9,236 bases of DNA from assembly GCA_910578655.1 (NCBI GenBank), contig CAJTQE010000071.1:1-9236 (forward strand), given 5' to 3'. The notes below the pieces were generated by a model, which worked only from the letters and a program-made list of their open reading frames with translations, did no database searches and was not told where the DNA came from. The position numbers and the translations under genes are program-made. Every line of letters begins with the position of its first letter. Position 1 is the stretch's first letter. Shown here piece by piece: positions 1-6,357 of this stretch. This DNA comes from an uncultured Christensenella sp. Lineage in GTDB: Bacteria; Bacillota; Clostridia; Christensenellales; Borkfalkiaceae.

Positions 1-1
1 A

Positions 2-190
2 TCAATAGATACAAGTAAATATAAAAAATCCGCCGAGTTTATTGATGACATGGCGGATTTTCTTATAAAAGCAACCGTTAAAGACTGGACGGTAACGTTT
101 GAGTTTGCAAACGGTTACATAACTAATAAAACTTATACCAACGGGAGGGCAGGAAACGTAAATGGAAAACTCTGTAAACACAAAACCTAA
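2..190 (+). CDS. C-terminal end of a probable large serine recombinase (partial, starts before window)
   Basis: An open frame enters from the left edge and stops with TAA at 188-190, giving the last 62 residues of a protein. The tail has an F-L-I-K stretch, then charged residues, then a beta-strand-like segment (T-V-T-F-E-F-A-N-G-Y-I). This parallels the end of the next gene, where L-V-K-R precedes I-E-I-E-F-E. That resemblance, and the 29-nt overlap with the following recombinase, suggest the first of two or more tandem large serine recombinases, a common layout in integrative elements of Clostridia. No catalytic domain is visible, so the family call is inference. A 10-bp terminator-like hairpin lies inside this coding stretch. 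Confidence 0.6.
   Translation, partial: SIDTSKYKKSAEFIDDMADFLIKATVKDWTVTFEFANGYITNKTYTNGRAGNVNGKLCKHKT
25..64 (+). other. Terminator-like inverted repeat inside coding sequence
   Basis: Perfect 10-bp arms AAAATCCGCC (25-34) and GGCGGATTTT (52-61) flank a 17-nt loop. A run of A precedes the left arm and TTTTCTT ends the right side, so it resembles an intrinsic terminator in either direction. It sits within the last part of the upstream recombinase frame, about 100 nt before the next start codon. It might reduce read-through into the downstream recombinase. The A/T-rich outer pairs and long loop make strong termination uncertain. Confidence 0.45.
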
Positions 191-1787
191 AATTAGGGTG
201 ATACCCGCAAAGCCACGTCAGGAGATAATGGGGCGACAGTCCATAAACGGAGAAATCCCTAAATTGCGTGTGGCGGCTTACGGTAGGGTATCCACCGACC
301 ACGAAGAACAGGAAAGCAGTTATGAGGCGCAAGTTGCATACTTCACGAAATACATAACCGAGCATGACGGATGGGAACTTGCGGGAATCTACGCAGACCC
401 TGGATTGAGTGGTAAAAATATAAAAAGACCGCAGTTCGTGGAAATGGTAAGAGCGTGTGAGCGCGGTGATATAGATAAAATTATTACAAAATCTGTAAGT
501 AGGTTTGCTCGTAATACTTTAGATTGCGTAAAAACAGTACGCAGACTTAAAGAAATGGGAATCGGGGTGTACTTTGAAAAAGAAAACCTCGATACTCTGC
601 AGGAAAGTAGCGAATTCGTCCTTACGATTATGGCAAGCCTTGCCGAAGAAGAGAGCCGCAGTATATCCAACAACATACGGTGGAGCATGAAAAGGAAATT
701 CGGACGCGGCGAGGTTATGATGTGTACTGCACATTTTCTCGGCTATACGAGAGAAAAGAACGGTACAGTTCTGAAAATCGTACCCGAGCAAGCGATTACA
801 GTCCGACGTATTTATGCGGAATTCCTTGACGGATACAGTCTGACCGAAATAGCAAACGGATTGATGCGCGATGGAATACTCTCACCGTCTGGTCAGCAAA
901 CTTGGCACTCGTCGACGATAAAATCAATTCTGCAGAATGAAAAGTATAAAGGGGATTGTCATCTGCAGAAAACATACTTGCCCGATTTCCTGTCACCGAG
1001 AAGAGTAAAGAACGAGGGATTAGCTGAAAGTTACTATGTAGAGGACAGCCATGCACCTATTATCTCAAAAGAGACGTTCGATATGGTACAGCAAGAATTT
1101 GCTAACCGAAACAGCTTGCGGTGTTCAAAACAATCAGGGCGTGGAAAGTATTCGGGAAAGTATGCGTTCAGCGGAATGATTATATGCGGTGAGTGCGGCG
1201 AAACCTATAGACGGCATCAGCAATATAATCAGTATAAGAAATATTATATATGGGTATGCAAACGGCACGAAAATACAGGTAAAGATAATTGCTCGGCAAA
1301 ACCCATTAAAGAAGACGCCATCGAAAGGGCGTTTGTAAGGGCACTGAATGGCTTAATAGAAAATAGGGAAGAGATGCTCGATAAACTGACGAATGCGGTT
1401 GTGAGCGAAATTTCGGACGATTGTGAAAGCGAGATGACTGACATAGACAATATGATAGAAATTGCCCAAAACGGCATAATGGAAAAATTAAAAGAGATGC
1501 AAGACGGCATAATTACTGCCGAAGAGTATGAGCGAACAACGCAGAAGTTAATGCGTGAGATTGACGGGTTGACGTTACAAAGAGCTGAACTGCTAACTGA
1601 ACAGAGTAAAGTGCAACTTGCAGAGTACAGAGTGGATGCGGTAAAAAACCTGCTAAATAACGGTGATATACTTGAAGAATTCGATAAGGCAATTTTTAAA
1701 AGCCTCGTAAAAAGAATGAAAGTTATAGGCAATGGTGAAATAGAAATAGAGTTTGAGTGCGGCATAAAAGTAACGGAAACATTATAA
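162..1787 (+). CDS. Large serine recombinase (site-specific integrase of a mobile element)
   Basis: This 541-aa protein has the full large serine recombinase layout. The N-terminal resolvase-type catalytic domain (about residues 35-180) carries Y-G-R-V-S-T-D with nucleophile Ser44, and S-R-F-A-R at 113-117. A recombinase domain follows (about 190-310). A zinc ribbon is formed by Cys342, Cys345, Cys366 and Cys377. A Glu/Lys-rich, probably coiled-coil region (about 395-500) and a short C-terminal beta segment end the protein. Such enzymes cut and rejoin attP/attB to integrate or excise an element from the chromosome. The ATG at 162 is preceded by GGGAGG (143-148) and AGGA (151-154). The start lies inside the end of the upstream frame, so translation may be coupled. 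The gene ends at a strong terminator with chromosomal genes beyond, so it probably marks one end of an integrated element. Key residues are intact and it looks functional. The element type (ICE, IME or prophage) cannot be told here. Confidence 0.95.
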   Translation: MENSVNTKPKIRVIPAKPRQEIMGRQSINGEIPKLRVAAYGRVSTDHEEQESSYEAQVAYFTKYITEHDGWELAGIYADPGLSGKNIKRPQFVEMVRACERGDIDKIITKSVSRFARNTLDCVKTVRRLKEMGIGVYFEKENLDTLQESSEFVLTIMASLAEEESRSISNNIRWSMKRKFGRGEVMMCTAHFLGYTREKNGTVLKIVPEQAITVRRIYAEFLDGYSLTEIANGLMRDGILSPSGQQTWHSSTIKSILQNEKYKGDCHLQKTYLPDFLSPRRVKNEGLAESYYVEDSHAPIISKETFDMVQQEFANRNSLRCSKQSGRGKYSGKYAFSGMIICGECGETYRRHQQYNQYKKYYIWVCKRHENTGKDNCSAKPIKEDAIERAFVRALNGLIENREEMLDKLTNAVVSEISDDCESEMTDIDNMIEIAQNGIMEKLKEMQDGIITAEEYERTTQKLMREIDGLTLQRAELLTEQSKVQLAEYRVDAVKNLLNNGDILEEFDKAIFKSLVKRMKVIGNGEIEIEFECGIKVTETL

Positions 1788-1806
1788 CCATATTATATAA
1801 AGAATA

Positions 1807-1850
1807 GACCGACTGCGGAAACGAATACCGTGGTCGGTCCTTTTTCTTTT
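1807..1850 (+). terminator. Intrinsic terminator after the serine recombinase
   Basis: A 12-bp stem pairs GACCGACTGCGG (1807-1818) with CCGTGGTCGGTC (1828-1839) through ten Watson-Crick and two G-U pairs. The loop is 9 nt, followed by CTTTTTCTTTT (1840-1850). It begins 19 nt after the recombinase stop codon and closes the element's recombinase transcript. Confidence 0.9.
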
Positions 1851-1876
1851 GCAAGGTTGCGAAAATTATTTCTTCG

Positions 1877-1890
1877 TTGCAATATTGCAA
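1877..1890. repeat. 14-bp perfect palindrome TTGCAATATTGCAA
   Basis: The sequence reads identically on both strands. It lies 27 bp past the recombinase terminator and shares its TTGCAA half-site with other motifs nearby. Dyads of this kind can be protein-binding sites or part of a recombinase attachment site. Which of these applies is not shown by the sequence. Confidence 0.5.
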
Positions 1891-1980
1891 AGCTGAAAAT
1901 CTTTTGATTAAAGAGCAAAAATCCGGGTTTAGAAGTAAAAATACGTAAAGGTAAGACCAAGGTTGCAAGAATTCAAGGGA

Positions 1981-2094
1981 AATTGTTGTAAGCCTTTTTG
2001 TGCAATAGCGAATACAAAAAATCCTTTTTGTGCAATGGCAATATATAAAAAACCCTTATCGTGCAATCGCTTTTTAAATTGTCCAACAACAATT
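1981..2094. repeat. 9-bp inverted repeat bracketing the 30-bp repeat array
   Basis: AATTGTTGT at 1981-1989 is matched by its exact reverse complement ACAACAATT at 2086-2094. The pair encloses the three 30-bp repeats almost symmetrically, with 3 bp on the left and 3 bp on the right between each arm and the array. The right arm also takes part in a local AATTGT/ACAATT hairpin (2077-2094). Confidence 0.55.
1993..2082. repeat. Three tandem 30-bp repeats (iteron-like)
   Basis: Units begin at 1993, 2023 and 2053, exactly 30 bp apart. Units 1 and 2 share CCTTTTTGTGCAAT followed by A/G-G-C and an A-rich tail. Unit 3 is diverged (CCCTTATCGTGCAATCGC) but keeps GTGCAAT in the same place. Unit 1 can also form a TTTTTGT/ACAAAAA hairpin. 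The phased spacing is close to three helical turns, as in arrays bound by one protein on one DNA face. A binding role is inference. The spacing is too regular for CRISPR, and there are no unique spacers. Confidence 0.7.
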
Positions 2095-2175
2095 CAAATC
2101 TCGCCAAAGCAAGAGGAATAATGGACGAAAAGGGTAAACGACAAAAAAGTATCTTAAACAAAGCATTTTTGTATA

Positions 2176-2225
2176 GAAAAAGACACACACAAAGGAGTTT
2201 TATACGCTCCTTTTGCGTGTGTCTT
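2176..2225 (-). terminator. Intrinsic terminator of tRNA-Leu
   Basis: Reading the minus strand, a long stem of about 16 pairs is formed by the arms at 2180-2197 and 2207-2225 (AAGACACACAC... against ...GTGTGTCTT, with a small mismatch and bulge). It is followed by TTTTTC. It starts a few nucleotides after the CCA end of the tRNA. On the plus strand no T-run follows, so it acts mainly on the minus strand. Confidence 0.88.
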
Positions 2226-2227
2226 CG

Positions 2228-2310
2228 TGGTGCGGACGAAGGGACTTGAACCCCCATGGTTGCCCACAGGAACCTGAAACCTGCGCGTCTGCCAATTTCG
2301 CCACGTCCGC
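2228..2310 (-). tRNA. tRNA-Leu (anticodon CAG)
   Basis: The minus strand folds as a class II tRNA of 83 nt including encoded CCA (2228-2230). The acceptor stem is GCGGACG/CGTCCGC with discriminator A. The D arm is GCG...CGC, the anticodon loop TTCAGGT gives CAG, and a short variable arm TGG-GCAA-CCA follows. The T arm has TTCAAGT. The anticodon stem CAGGT/TCCTG pairs except for a U-U at 31-39, and two G-U pairs sit in the T stem. It decodes CUG leucine codons. A consensus promoter lies upstream and a terminator follows, so it is an independent single-gene unit divergent from the aro operon. Confidence 0.95.
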
Positions 2311-2321
2311 AAAACAAAAAA

Positions 2322-2350
2322 ATTATAATGTATATTTAAAACTTTGTCAA
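2322..2350 (-). promoter_or_regulatory. Consensus sigma-A promoter of tRNA-Leu
   Basis: On the minus strand a perfect -35 TTGACA (plus 2345-2350) and a perfect -10 TATAAT (plus 2322-2327) are separated by exactly 17 bp. The -10 ends 11 nt before the mature 5' end of the tRNA at 2310, leaving a 5' leader of only a few nucleotides. Full consensus is typical of heavily expressed stable RNA genes. Confidence 0.9.
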
Positions 2351-2358
2351 GCAATACC

Positions 2359-2387
2359 TTGTATTTTTTTATTTGTTATGGTAAAAT
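2359..2387 (+). promoter_or_regulatory. Promoter of the MBL-aro operon (extended -10)
   Basis: TTGTAT (2359-2364), a 17-bp spacer and TAAAAT (2382-2387) preceded by TG-G form an extended -10 promoter. Transcription would begin near 2394, only about 8 nt before the ATG at 2402 and with no Shine-Dalgarno site. The ATG at 2378 overlaps the -10 element, which argues against its use as the start codon. The promoter is back to back with that of tRNA-Leu, with 8 bp between the two -35 boxes. Confidence 0.65.
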
Positions 2388-2401
2388 TTGACTTAGATAA
2401 A

Positions 2402-3403
2402 ATGCGTTCACCTAAGAAGAGAAAAGCGAAAAAGCTTTCAAAAGTAAAATTATGGTCAATAATATCGATAAGCGTTGTTGCGTTTGTTGCCGTGGCTTTG
2501 ATTATCATTAATATATTTGTACCTGTAAAATATCTTGCAGTCTATTGCGTTTCGCGTAACCGTGTGCAAAAGAATGAAATGCGCGTCAGTTTTATAGACG
2601 TCGGTTTCGGAGACTGCACGGTAATTGAATTGCCGGACGGTAAAAATATGTTGATAGACGCCGGCAACGGTTCTTTTACAAACACTTCAAAAGTAATTAA
2701 AGCACTCAATAAACGCGACATCGATATAATTGATTATCTTATTTGTTCTTCAGTCAATACAGAACATTGCGGAGGGCTTGCCGAAATTATAAAATACAAA
2801 ACCGTAAAAAACGTTTATATGCCTTACTGCAAAAATAAATATATAAACGACGGTTTCCGTAAATTTTACGACGAAACTGTTAAAAACGGTGTGCAAATAA
2901 TATACAGCGAATATAACGCAGGCGTAAGAGAGGATGAATATTTCTTTACATTTCTGTCACCGTCAGTTAAAGAATTTGATGGCGGAGAATATAGTCAACT
3001 TAACGAAAACCCTACTAAATCGGCAAGAAACAACAGTTCGGCGGTACTGTGGCTTGAATATAATGAAACGGCATTTCTGTTTACAAGCGACGTTGAAACT
3101 AAAGTTTTGAACTCTATCGTGACGTCGTATGAGCTTATCGGTGAAGATTATCCGGTAAAGCTTGAAAAATGCAAGGTGGTTCAGGTTGCAAATCACGGCA
3201 GTGACGTATCAGCCTGCCCACAGTTCTATGATCTGATAAATCCGGAATATGCGATAATTTCCGTCGGGGAAAACGGCAGCGGTTGTCCGTCCATAAAAAC
3301 AATATCGGATGTAATAAACAGCGTTGGCGAAAATCTTTACAGAACGGACGAGTGCGGCACGGTAACGGTAAAAGTCAGTGCTGAGGGGTACACTGTTCAA
3401 TGA
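2402..3403 (+). CDS. Membrane-anchored ComEC-like metallo-beta-lactamase-fold protein with degenerate metal site
   Basis: From the ATG at 2402 the product is 333 aa. A Lys/Arg-rich N-terminus is followed by one hydrophobic segment (about residues 17-40), suggesting a signal anchor with the rest outside. The remainder resembles the MBL domain of ComEC/Rec2-type proteins: F-I-D-V-G-F-G-D-C (64-72), L-I-D-A-G (84-88), F-T-S-D (227-230), N-H-G-S (264-267) and a late A-I-I-S-V-G. The hallmark HxHxDH is replaced by S-x-N-x-E-H (residues 117-122), so two His and the Asp are lost and metal-dependent hydrolysis is doubtful. Its stop is 8 nt before aroC, and the aroC Shine-Dalgarno overlaps the stop, so it heads the aro operon. 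A longer frame from 2213 runs antisense through the tRNA and is not believed. The ATG at 2378 is an alternative start. Function is unknown. A free-standing MBL of this type is not a competence channel, because the ComEC membrane domains are absent. Confidence 0.8.
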   Translation: MRSPKKRKAKKLSKVKLWSIISISVVAFVAVALIIINIFVPVKYLAVYCVSRNRVQKNEMRVSFIDVGFGDCTVIELPDGKNMLIDAGNGSFTNTSKVIKALNKRDIDIIDYLICSSVNTEHCGGLAEIIKYKTVKNVYMPYCKNKYINDGFRKFYDETVKNGVQIIYSEYNAGVREDEYFFTFLSPSVKEFDGGEYSQLNENPTKSARNNSSAVLWLEYNETAFLFTSDVETKVLNSIVTSYELIGEDYPVKLEKCKVVQVANHGSDVSACPQFYDLINPEYAIISVGENGSGCPSIKTISDVINSVGENLYRTDECGTVTVKVSAEGYTVQ

Positions 3404-3411
3404 GGTGAAAT

Positions 3412-4539
3412 ATGAAACTTACAACTGCGGGGGAATCGCACGGCAAAGCTCTTTTGGGAATAATGGAGGGGCTGCCTTCAAACCTTGAAATTAACATAAA
3501 TCAAATTGACGAGTTTCTTTCGCTGCGGCAAGGCGGTTACGGCAGGGGCGGCAGGCAAAAGATAGAAAACGATAAAGTTGAAATTTTAAGCGGAGTGAGA
3601 AATAAAAAAACTTTGGGCAGCCCTTTGGCGTTTAGTATAAAGAACGCCGACTATGATAATTGGCAAAATTATATGGCACCCGAGGGCTGCGACGTAAATA
3701 AGAGGCAGCTGACTGCCGTTCGGCCAGGACACGCGGATTTGACGGGTCTTAAAAAGTACTCTCAGACCGATGCACGCAATATTTTAGAGCGCGCAAGCGC
3801 GCGTTCAACTGCGGTTAATGTGGTTGCCGGAACGATAGCCAGGCAATATCTTAAAACGCTTGGTGTGGAGGTTTCGGGCTACGTTAAAAGCATCTGCGGA
3901 ATAAAAGACGAAAACAGATACAGTTTTGAACAACTTGAAGAAGCTAAAAAAAATAAACTGTTTATGCTTGATGTAACTGCCGAAAGTAAGGCCGTTGAAA
4001 TTATAGACGAGTTAAAAACAGTCGGCGACAGTGCAGGCGGAGTTATCGAAATACGAGTCAAAGGATTAAAGAGCGGTTTCGGTAGTTGTATGCAAGCGGA
4101 TGAAAAGCTTGACTCGCTTCTGTGTTCGGCAGTAATGGGTGTGCAGGCAATAAAGGGAGTTGAAATCGGTTCGGGATTCTGTGCGGCTGATTTGCGCGGA
4201 AGTCAGGTACACGACCAAATTTTCTATAACGGAAAATTTTACCGTACTACAAACAACGCAGGCGGTATAGAGGGGGGGATGTCAAACGGCGAAGAAATAG
4301 TTCTTCGCGCGGCAATGAAACCCATTCCCACATTAATGAAAGGACTTAAGACAGTGGACTTCGTTACAAAGCAGCCCACCGTTGCGGCATCGGAACGCAG
4401 CGACGTTTGCGCAATTTGTGCAGCTGAAATCGTGTTGGAAAGTATAACGGCGTTTACCGTTGCGCAAGCGGTATCTAAGCGTTTGGGCGGAGACTGTATG
4501 GAACAGGTTATAAAAAGATACGGTGAGTTAAATGACTGA
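3412..4539 (+). CDS. aroC: Chorismate synthase
   Basis: AroC converts 5-enolpyruvylshikimate-3-phosphate to chorismate, the last step of the shikimate pathway, using reduced FMN in the cytosol. The 375-aa length is normal. Family motifs are clear: G-E-S-H-G (7-11), R-Q-G-G-Y-G-R-G (39-46), R-P-G-H-A-D (104-109), E-R-A-S-A-R-S-T (126-133), G-G-I-E-G-G-M-S-N-G (284-293), K-P-I-P-T-L (303-308) and S-D-V-C-A (330-334). The ATG is set by GAGGTGA (3402-3408), which overlaps the stop of the MBL gene. The gene overlaps aroB by 8 nt. The start is also fixed by the family's M-x-x-T-x-x-G-E-S-H-G opening. No residue loss is evident. Confidence 0.97.
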   Translation: MKLTTAGESHGKALLGIMEGLPSNLEININQIDEFLSLRQGGYGRGGRQKIENDKVEILSGVRNKKTLGSPLAFSIKNADYDNWQNYMAPEGCDVNKRQLTAVRPGHADLTGLKKYSQTDARNILERASARSTAVNVVAGTIARQYLKTLGVEVSGYVKSICGIKDENRYSFEQLEEAKKNKLFMLDVTAESKAVEIIDELKTVGDSAGGVIEIRVKGLKSGFGSCMQADEKLDSLLCSAVMGVQAIKGVEIGSGFCAADLRGSQVHDQIFYNGKFYRTTNNAGGIEGGMSNGEEIVLRAAMKPIPTLMKGLKTVDFVTKQPTVAASERSDVCAICAAEIVLESITAFTVAQAVSKRLGGDCMEQVIKRYGELND

Positions 4540-5560
4540 AATAACACTGAATACGGCGTCTTGCACAAGTTTAATTCATTGCGGTCAAGGTGCGTTTTCT
4601 GAGTGCGCGTCTAATATTTCGGGGCAGAAATTTATAATAACCGATACAAACGTCTACAAGATTTATTCACGGCTTTTAAATGAATATTTTGCTCAGTCGC
4701 CCGTTTTTGTTATTAAGGCAGGGGAGAAAAGCAAAAACTTATTTAATCTTACGAAAATATTGAGTGCAATGGCGGATGCGGAGTTAAAACGCGATAGTAC
4801 GGTTATTGCTTTCGGCGGCGGAGTAGTAGGTGATATAGCAGGTCTTGCCGCATCGCTTTATATGCGCGGTGTCCGGCTCGTGCAGATACCTACGACTCTG
4901 CTGTCACAAGTTGACAGTTCTGTTGGCGGCAAAACCGCAGTCGACTTTAAAAATATTAAAAACCTTGTCGGTTCGTTTTATCAGCCGCATGAGGTAATCG
5001 TCGACACCGGATTTTTAAAAACTCTGCCGGTTCGTCAGATAAGATGCGGCTTGGGCGAAATAATCAAGTACGCCGCCCTCGATAAAAATATTTATAACGC
5101 TATATCTGATAACGACTTGTTTAATCTTGAATTTCTTGCCTCTGTAATTCCCGACTGCATAAAACATAAGGTCGATGTGGTTTCCTCAGACGAACGCGAT
5201 TTGAACGGAGCGCGCAAAACGCTTAATTTAGGTCATACTACGGGTCACGCATTAGAGTTGTTTTATAAAAGGAAATCTCACGGCGAATGCGTGCTTGCAG
5301 GTATGTATTACGAGCTGTATATCGCACAGAAACTTGGCATAGGCGAAAAAAAATATTTTAATAGTTTAAGGCGTTTGATAGAAAAAGTGATTCGCGTGCC
5401 GAAGTATGCTGACGTAGAAAAGGCTGCGGCTTTTGCAAAAATGGACAAGAAGAATGCGGGCGCAAACATCACTTTGATAGTTCCTGAACGCGAGGGGGAA
5501 TGCGCGGAGATAAATATAAACTTTGACGAGTACGTGCGTCTTTTAAAGGAAGCTAAATGA
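4532..5560 (+). CDS. aroB: 3-dehydroquinate synthase
   Basis: AroB cyclises DAHP to 3-dehydroquinate (pathway step 2) using NAD+ and a divalent metal. The 342-aa protein shows the Rossmann part with G-G-G-V-V-G-D (95-101) and M-R-G-V (111-114), then P-T-T-L-L-S-Q-V-D-S-S-V-G-G-K-T (120-135). The metal ligands expected for the family are present as Glu176 (in G-E-I-I-K-Y), His235 (in L-G-H-T-T-G-H-A) and His250 (in H-G-E). The start overlaps the end of aroC by 8 nt, with GGTGAG just upstream, so translation is coupled. It ends in an ATGA overlap with aroE. Length and motifs point to an active enzyme. Confidence 0.97.
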   Translation: MTEITLNTASCTSLIHCGQGAFSECASNISGQKFIITDTNVYKIYSRLLNEYFAQSPVFVIKAGEKSKNLFNLTKILSAMADAELKRDSTVIAFGGGVVGDIAGLAASLYMRGVRLVQIPTTLLSQVDSSVGGKTAVDFKNIKNLVGSFYQPHEVIVDTGFLKTLPVRQIRCGLGEIIKYAALDKNIYNAISDNDLFNLEFLASVIPDCIKHKVDVVSSDERDLNGARKTLNLGHTTGHALELFYKRKSHGECVLAGMYYELYIAQKLGIGEKKYFNSLRRLIEKVIRVPKYADVEKAAAFAKMDKKNAGANITLIVPEREGECAEININFDEYVRLLKEAK

Positions 5561-6357
5561 AAAAATTTGCAGTAATCGGTAAAGACGTTTCCCGGTCTTT
5601 AAGTCCGCAAATCCATAAATTTATATCAGAGCGTACAGGCAACGAAATTATTTACGATAGAATCTCAATAAACGAAAATACTTTTGATAAAAGCGTAAAA
5701 AAGTTGTTTAATGAATACGATGGCTTTAACGTTACTATACCGTACAAGCTCAGTATAATGCCGCACTTAAATAAAATCGATGGAGATGCGAAAACGTTCG
5801 GGGCCGTCAATACGGTAAGGGTAAGCGATTTGTCCGGGTATAACACCGACGGAGCAGGTTTTATGCTTATGCTCAAAATTAATAAAGTTGAAACGGACGG
5901 AAAAGATATTTTGTTGCTGGGTGCTGGCGGTGCAGGAAGAAGTGTTGCAAAAAAACTTGCCGCCGCGAATGCTAACGTATATGTGTACGACGTAAATTAT
6001 AGTAACTCTAAACGGCTTGAACGGGAATTTTCCAATATAGCTGCGGTTGAAAACATAGTCGTCAGACCGTACTATGCAATAATAAATGCAACCGGTGTCG
6101 GAATGCACGAAAGCGAGGGTGTTTCACCGCTCAGCGAAGATGTAATAAAGCTTTGCGAGGTTGCAATTGATTTGATATACACTCCGCCCAAAAGCAAATT
6201 CTTGCAAATTGCAGAAAACTGCGGAAAGCGTATTATTAACGGCTTTGCAATGCTTTTTTATCAGGCGTATTACGCGCAGTGTATCTTTTTTAATAAATCT
6301 GCGGACGAACAGCAGGCAGTACAATTATTTAATGAGTTCAGGGAGGGATTCTTATGA
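5557..6357 (+). CDS. aroE: Shikimate dehydrogenase (NADP+)
   Basis: AroE reduces 3-dehydroshikimate to shikimate with NADPH (step 4). The 266-aa protein has the substrate domain motifs S-L-S-P-Q-I-H (14-20), F-N-V-T-I-P-Y-K (57-64, with catalytic Lys64), G-A-V-N-T (82-86) and Y-N-T-D-G (95-99, with catalytic Asp98). The cofactor domain has G-A-G-G-A-G (122-127) and N-A-T-G-V-G-M (177-183). Near the C-terminus N-G-F-A-M-L-F-Y-Q-A closes the active site. The residue set favours true shikimate dehydrogenase over the quinate-using YdiB type, although specificity cannot be proved from sequence alone. AAGGA (5546-5550) precedes the ATG, which overlaps the aroB stop as ATGA. The aroQ start overlaps its end in the same way. 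Confidence 0.95.
   Translation: MKKFAVIGKDVSRSLSPQIHKFISERTGNEIIYDRISINENTFDKSVKKLFNEYDGFNVTIPYKLSIMPHLNKIDGDAKTFGAVNTVRVSDLSGYNTDGAGFMLMLKINKVETDGKDILLLGAGGAGRSVAKKLAAANANVYVYDVNYSNSKRLEREFSNIAAVENIVVRPYYAIINATGVGMHESEGVSPLSEDVIKLCEVAIDLIYTPPKSKFLQIAENCGKRIINGFAMLFYQAYYAQCIFFNKSADEQQAVQLFNEFREGFL

Larger units (their letters stand above)
1851..2175. other. Noncoding stretch at the probable element/chromosome junction
   Basis: No credible gene is seen on either strand between the recombinase terminator and the tRNA terminator. The short open frames here lack start signals and family resemblance. The stretch is AT-rich and contains a 9-bp direct repeat CAAGGTTGC (1852-1860 and 1958-1966), a 14-bp palindrome, three 30-bp repeats and a 9-bp inverted repeat. 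The order recombinase, terminator, noncoding stretch, core genes suggests that the attachment site lies here. The other end of the element would be needed to place it. Confidence 0.55.

Noticed and set aside
1244..1765. 173-codon minus-strand open frame inside the recombinase gene
   Set aside because: It is a Ser/Ile/Leu-rich shadow of the recombinase frame, without a recognisable domain or ribosome site.
1993..2082. CRISPR array
   Set aside because: The repeats abut with no unique spacers, there are only three diverged units, and no cas genes are present.
2123..2134. GGACGAAAAGGG resembling the tRNA-Leu 3' end (GGACGAAGGG at 2234-2243) as an att duplication
   Set aside because: The match is short and gapped, does not extend into the T arm, and serine recombinases seldom use tRNA ends. 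It is most likely chance.
1973..2317. Minus-strand open frame of 114 codons across the tRNA and repeats
   Set aside because: It translates tRNA-Leu (G-E-I-G-R-R-A-G-F...), a known false gene pattern, and then runs through noncoding repeats.
2213..2401. N-terminal extension of the MBL frame back to 2213
   Set aside because: It reads antisense through tRNA-Leu, producing the familiar G-R-R-D-L-N-P-H tRNA artefact peptide, and it crosses the promoter. The start at 2402 fits the promoter and signal anchor.
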